From: Clostridiales bacterium
GTDB taxonomy: Bacteria; Bacillota_A; Clostridia; Oscillospirales; Oscillospiraceae
Reading direction: 5' to 3'
DNA: 64,000 nt
Assembly (NCBI GenBank): GCA_004553625.1
Contig: SFKX01000002.1
Span: 124,001-188,000 of the forward strand
The notes under the pieces were generated by a model that was given only the letters and a program-made list of their open reading frames with translations, did not search any database and was not told the origin of the DNA. The position numbers and the translations under genes were made by a program. This document shows positions 61,920-64,000 of this stretch, piece after piece; the stretch's first letter is position 1, and each line of letters opens with the position of its first letter.

Positions 61920-61968
61920 GGGCTTGCCCCGGACGGGCGAAGAATAACTGTTAAGAAGGAGAGAAAAC

Positions 61969-64000
61969 ATGAAGAAACTGCTATCGCTGTTCCTGGTCCT
62001 CGCGCTGGCGTTCTCGCTGTGCGTGGGCGTGCTGGCTGAGGAGCCGGCGGGCGAACTGGCGGGCGAGATAGTCATCCTGCACACCAACGACGTGCACGGC
62101 GCCATCTCGAGCTACGCCAAGGTCGCGGCGCTCAAGGCCGAGTATGAGGCCAAGGGCGCGGAGGTCCTGCTTATGGATGCGGGCGACTACATCCAGGGCG
62201 AGCCCTATGTCAGCGTGTCCCAGGGCGAGACCGCAATAAGGCTCATGAACTATGTGGGCTATGACGTGGCCACCATCGGCAACCACGAGTTCGACTACGG
62301 CTACGAGAACCTCGCCGAGCTGGCCGCCGCCGCCGAGTTCCCGATAATCGCCGCGAACGTCATGTACAACGGCAAGACCGCCTTCGAGGCGAACAAAGTG
62401 TTCGAGCTCGAGAGCGGTGTCAAGGTCGGCGTGTTCGGCCTTTCCACCCCCGAGACCGCTACCAAGGCCCACCCCGGCAAGATCAAGGGCGTGACCTTCC
62501 TTTCCGGCGATGACATGAACAAGGCCGCCCAGGCCCAGGTGGACGAGCTCACCGCGGCCGGCTGCGACTACATCATCTGCCTCGGCCACCTCGGCATAGA
62601 CGATTCCTCCAAGGGCTACCGCTCCGTTGACCTGCTCGAGGCCGTCACCGGCATCGACGTGTTCATCGACGGACACAGCCACAGCAGCCTTGACGATGTC
62701 AAGGCCCTTGTCGGCGAGGACTGCAAGGTCGGCGACACCCTGCTGACCTCCACCGGTACCAAGCTCGCCACCGTCGGCGCTGTTGTCATCTCCGAGGACG
62801 GCATCAGCATCGAGAGTGTGGACCTTGAGAAGTACGAGGGCTCCGACGACGTCGTCGAAGAGGCCGCCCAGCTCGTCATCGACGAGGTCGACGCCGCCTA
62901 CGGCGAGGTCTTTGCCAAGAGCGAGGTCGAGCTCTGCGGCGAGAAGGCCCCCGGCAACCGCACCGAAGAGACCAATAACGGCGACCTCATCGCCGACGCC
63001 ATCCTCTGGCAGGCCAAGAAGGACGGCAGCCTGCCCGTAGCCGACGAGAACGTCATCGCCATCACGAACGGCGGCGGCATCCGCGCCGCTATTGCCGCGG
63101 GCGACATCACCAAGAAGGACGTCAACACTGTCCTGCCTTTCGGCAACACCGTCGCTTACGTCACCGTCAAGGGCAGCGTGCTGCTCGAGGCCCTCGAGGC
63201 TTCCACTTATTGCACGCCTGAGGCCGTCGGCGCTTTCCCGCAGGTCGCGGGCATCGAGTTCACCGTCGATACCAGCAAGGCCTATGACCAGGGCGAGCAG
63301 TACCCCGGCTCCACCTACTACGCTCCGGCCAGCATCAACCGTGTGACCATCGAGAGCATCAACGGCAAGGCCTTTGACCCCGAGGCGACCTACGTTGTCG
63401 TAACGAACGACTTCCTCGCCGCCGGCGGAGACACCTACTACGCCTTCTCCGTCTCCACCTCCGTTGATACCGGTATCCCCATGGACGAGGCCGTTATGAG
63501 CTACATCACCGAGGAGCTCAAGGGCGTCGTCACTGCTGAGAAGTACGGCGAGCCGCAGGGCCGCATCACCGTCCTCGAGCCGGTGTTCACGGACGTTGTC
63601 GAGGGCAAGTGGTACTATGACGCGGTCATGACCGCCTACGAGAAGGAGCTCATGAACGGCGTCACTGCCAACACCTTCGAGCCTCTGACCGCTATGAACA
63701 GGGCTATGCTCGTCACCATGCTCTACCGCCTCGAGGGTTCGCCCGCGGTGGAGGGCAATGTGTCCGAGACCTTCACGGACTGCAAGGACACCGCCTACTA
63801 CGCCAACGCCGTGCTCTGGGCCTTCCAGAACGAGATAGTCACCGGCCGCGGCGAGACCACGTTTGAGCCGCTCTCCAACCTCACCAGGCAGGAGATGGCC
63901 GTCATCCTCTACAACTACATGAAGTACAAGGGCGCCGATGAGGTCACTGAGCCCGAGCTCAGCTACTCCGACGCCGATAAGGTCGCCAGCTGGGCCACCG
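61969..64000 (+). CDS. Secreted UshA-type 5'-nucleotidase/metallophosphatase with SLH domains (3' end outside window)
   Basis: At least 677 residues; AAGGAGAG precedes the ATG. A signal peptide ends near VLAEE. The metallophosphatase domain has VILHTNDVHGAI (Asp41, His43), DAGDYIQG (Asp73), GNHEFDYG (Asn105, His106), LGHLGID and DGHSHS. The 5_nucleotid_C domain has ITNGGGIRAAI and VLPFGNTV. From about residue 540 SLH domains follow (FTDVVEGKWYYDAVMTAYEKELMNG, FTDC..TAYYANAVLWAFQNEIVTG), with a third running off the edge. It is a wall-bound enzyme that releases phosphate or nucleosides from extracellular nucleotides or related phosphodiesters. Confidence 0.9.
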   Translation, partial: MKKLLSLFLVLALAFSLCVGVLAEEPAGELAGEIVILHTNDVHGAISSYAKVAALKAEYEAKGAEVLLMDAGDYIQGEPYVSVSQGETAIRLMNYVGYDVATIGNHEFDYGYENLAELAAAAEFPIIAANVMYNGKTAFEANKVFELESGVKVGVFGLSTPETATKAHPGKIKGVTFLSGDDMNKAAQAQVDELTAAGCDYIICLGHLGIDDSSKGYRSVDLLEAVTGIDVFIDGHSHSSLDDVKALVGEDCKVGDTLLTSTGTKLATVGAVVISEDGISIESVDLEKYEGSDDVVEEAAQLVIDEVDAAYGEVFAKSEVELCGEKAPGNRTEETNNGDLIADAILWQAKKDGSLPVADENVIAITNGGGIRAAIAAGDITKKDVNTVLPFGNTVAYVTVKGSVLLEALEASTYCTPEAVGAFPQVAGIEFTVDTSKAYDQGEQYPGSTYYAPASINRVTIESINGKAFDPEATYVVVTNDFLAAGGDTYYAFSVSTSVDTGIPMDEAVMSYITEELKGVVTAEKYGEPQGRITVLEPVFTDVVEGKWYYDAVMTAYEKELMNGVTANTFEPLTAMNRAMLVTMLYRLEGSPAVEGNVSETFTDCKDTAYYANAVLWAFQNEIVTGRGETTFEPLSNLTRQEMAVILYNYMKYKGADEVTEPELSYSDADKVASWAT

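Overview
The window is GC-rich, densely coded DNA of a Gram-positive, probably gut-dwelling anaerobic Clostridia (most like Oscillospiraceae/Eubacteriales). The case rests on S-layer-homology (SLH) surface proteins, dipicolinate synthase genes (dpaAB) behind a SigK-like promoter (so a spore former), a MATE exporter, the ACT/UPF0210 pair, DUF896, a class B sortase remnant, TAXI-TRAP transport, and many oxygen-sensitive Fe-S and molybdenum enzymes. GTG and TTG starts are common. I saw no rRNA, tRNA, CRISPR array, phage or complete insertion sequence.

Layout. 1-5.5 kb: the 3' end of rhamnulose-1-phosphate aldolase and a giant SLH surface protein split by a frameshift in a short AG repeat. 5.6-14.1 kb: a six-gene catabolic-looking operon (secondary alcohol dehydrogenase, Fe-S flavin enoate reductase, SDR, MFS, GntP permease, aldo/keto reductase), divergent from a TetR regulator, with a perfect 22-bp palindrome between two strong promoters. 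14.2-19.0 kb: a truncated sortase, a response regulator, an inverted anchored surface protein, and a 7TM sensor kinase. 19.1-25.5 kb: an MFS exporter/MarR pair, then housekeeping pnp, rpsO and typA. 25.6-33.6 kb: a MATE-YfbR-ACT-UPF0210-DUF896 operon, then a MarR-controlled heterodimeric ABC exporter. 33.7-41.8 kb: TAXI-TRAP uptake with LysR, putP, an XRE membrane protein, and a LytTR/DUF3021 pair.

42-58.9 kb is the most unusual block: a monomeric Mop-type molybdenum aldehyde oxidoreductase with a conserved retinue. On one strand lie a CCG/dicluster Fe-S protein, a small zinc-ribbon redox protein, a methyltransferase, a C-GCAxxG-C-C protein, a radical SAM protein and an AMP-dependent CoA-ligase-like protein. 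On the other lie an NTP transferase fused to a ModE-like helix-turn-helix, a phosphatase-HD fusion, XdhC, a P-loop NTPase, a DUF4213/DUF364 protein and a FecCD-type ABC importer. From memory this matches the DVU_1551-DVU_1559 neighbourhood of Desulfovibrio vulgaris, a system without an established function. It looks like a molybdoenzyme with its cofactor supply, maturation and dedicated redox/acyl partners, plus a probable molybdate/tungstate or metal importer.

58.9-64 kb: thyA-folA, divergent dpaAB, and the 5' part of a secreted UshA-type nucleotidase carrying SLH domains. Promoters, operators and terminators were read by eye; coordinates of strong matches were counted base by base, but no transcription is proven.
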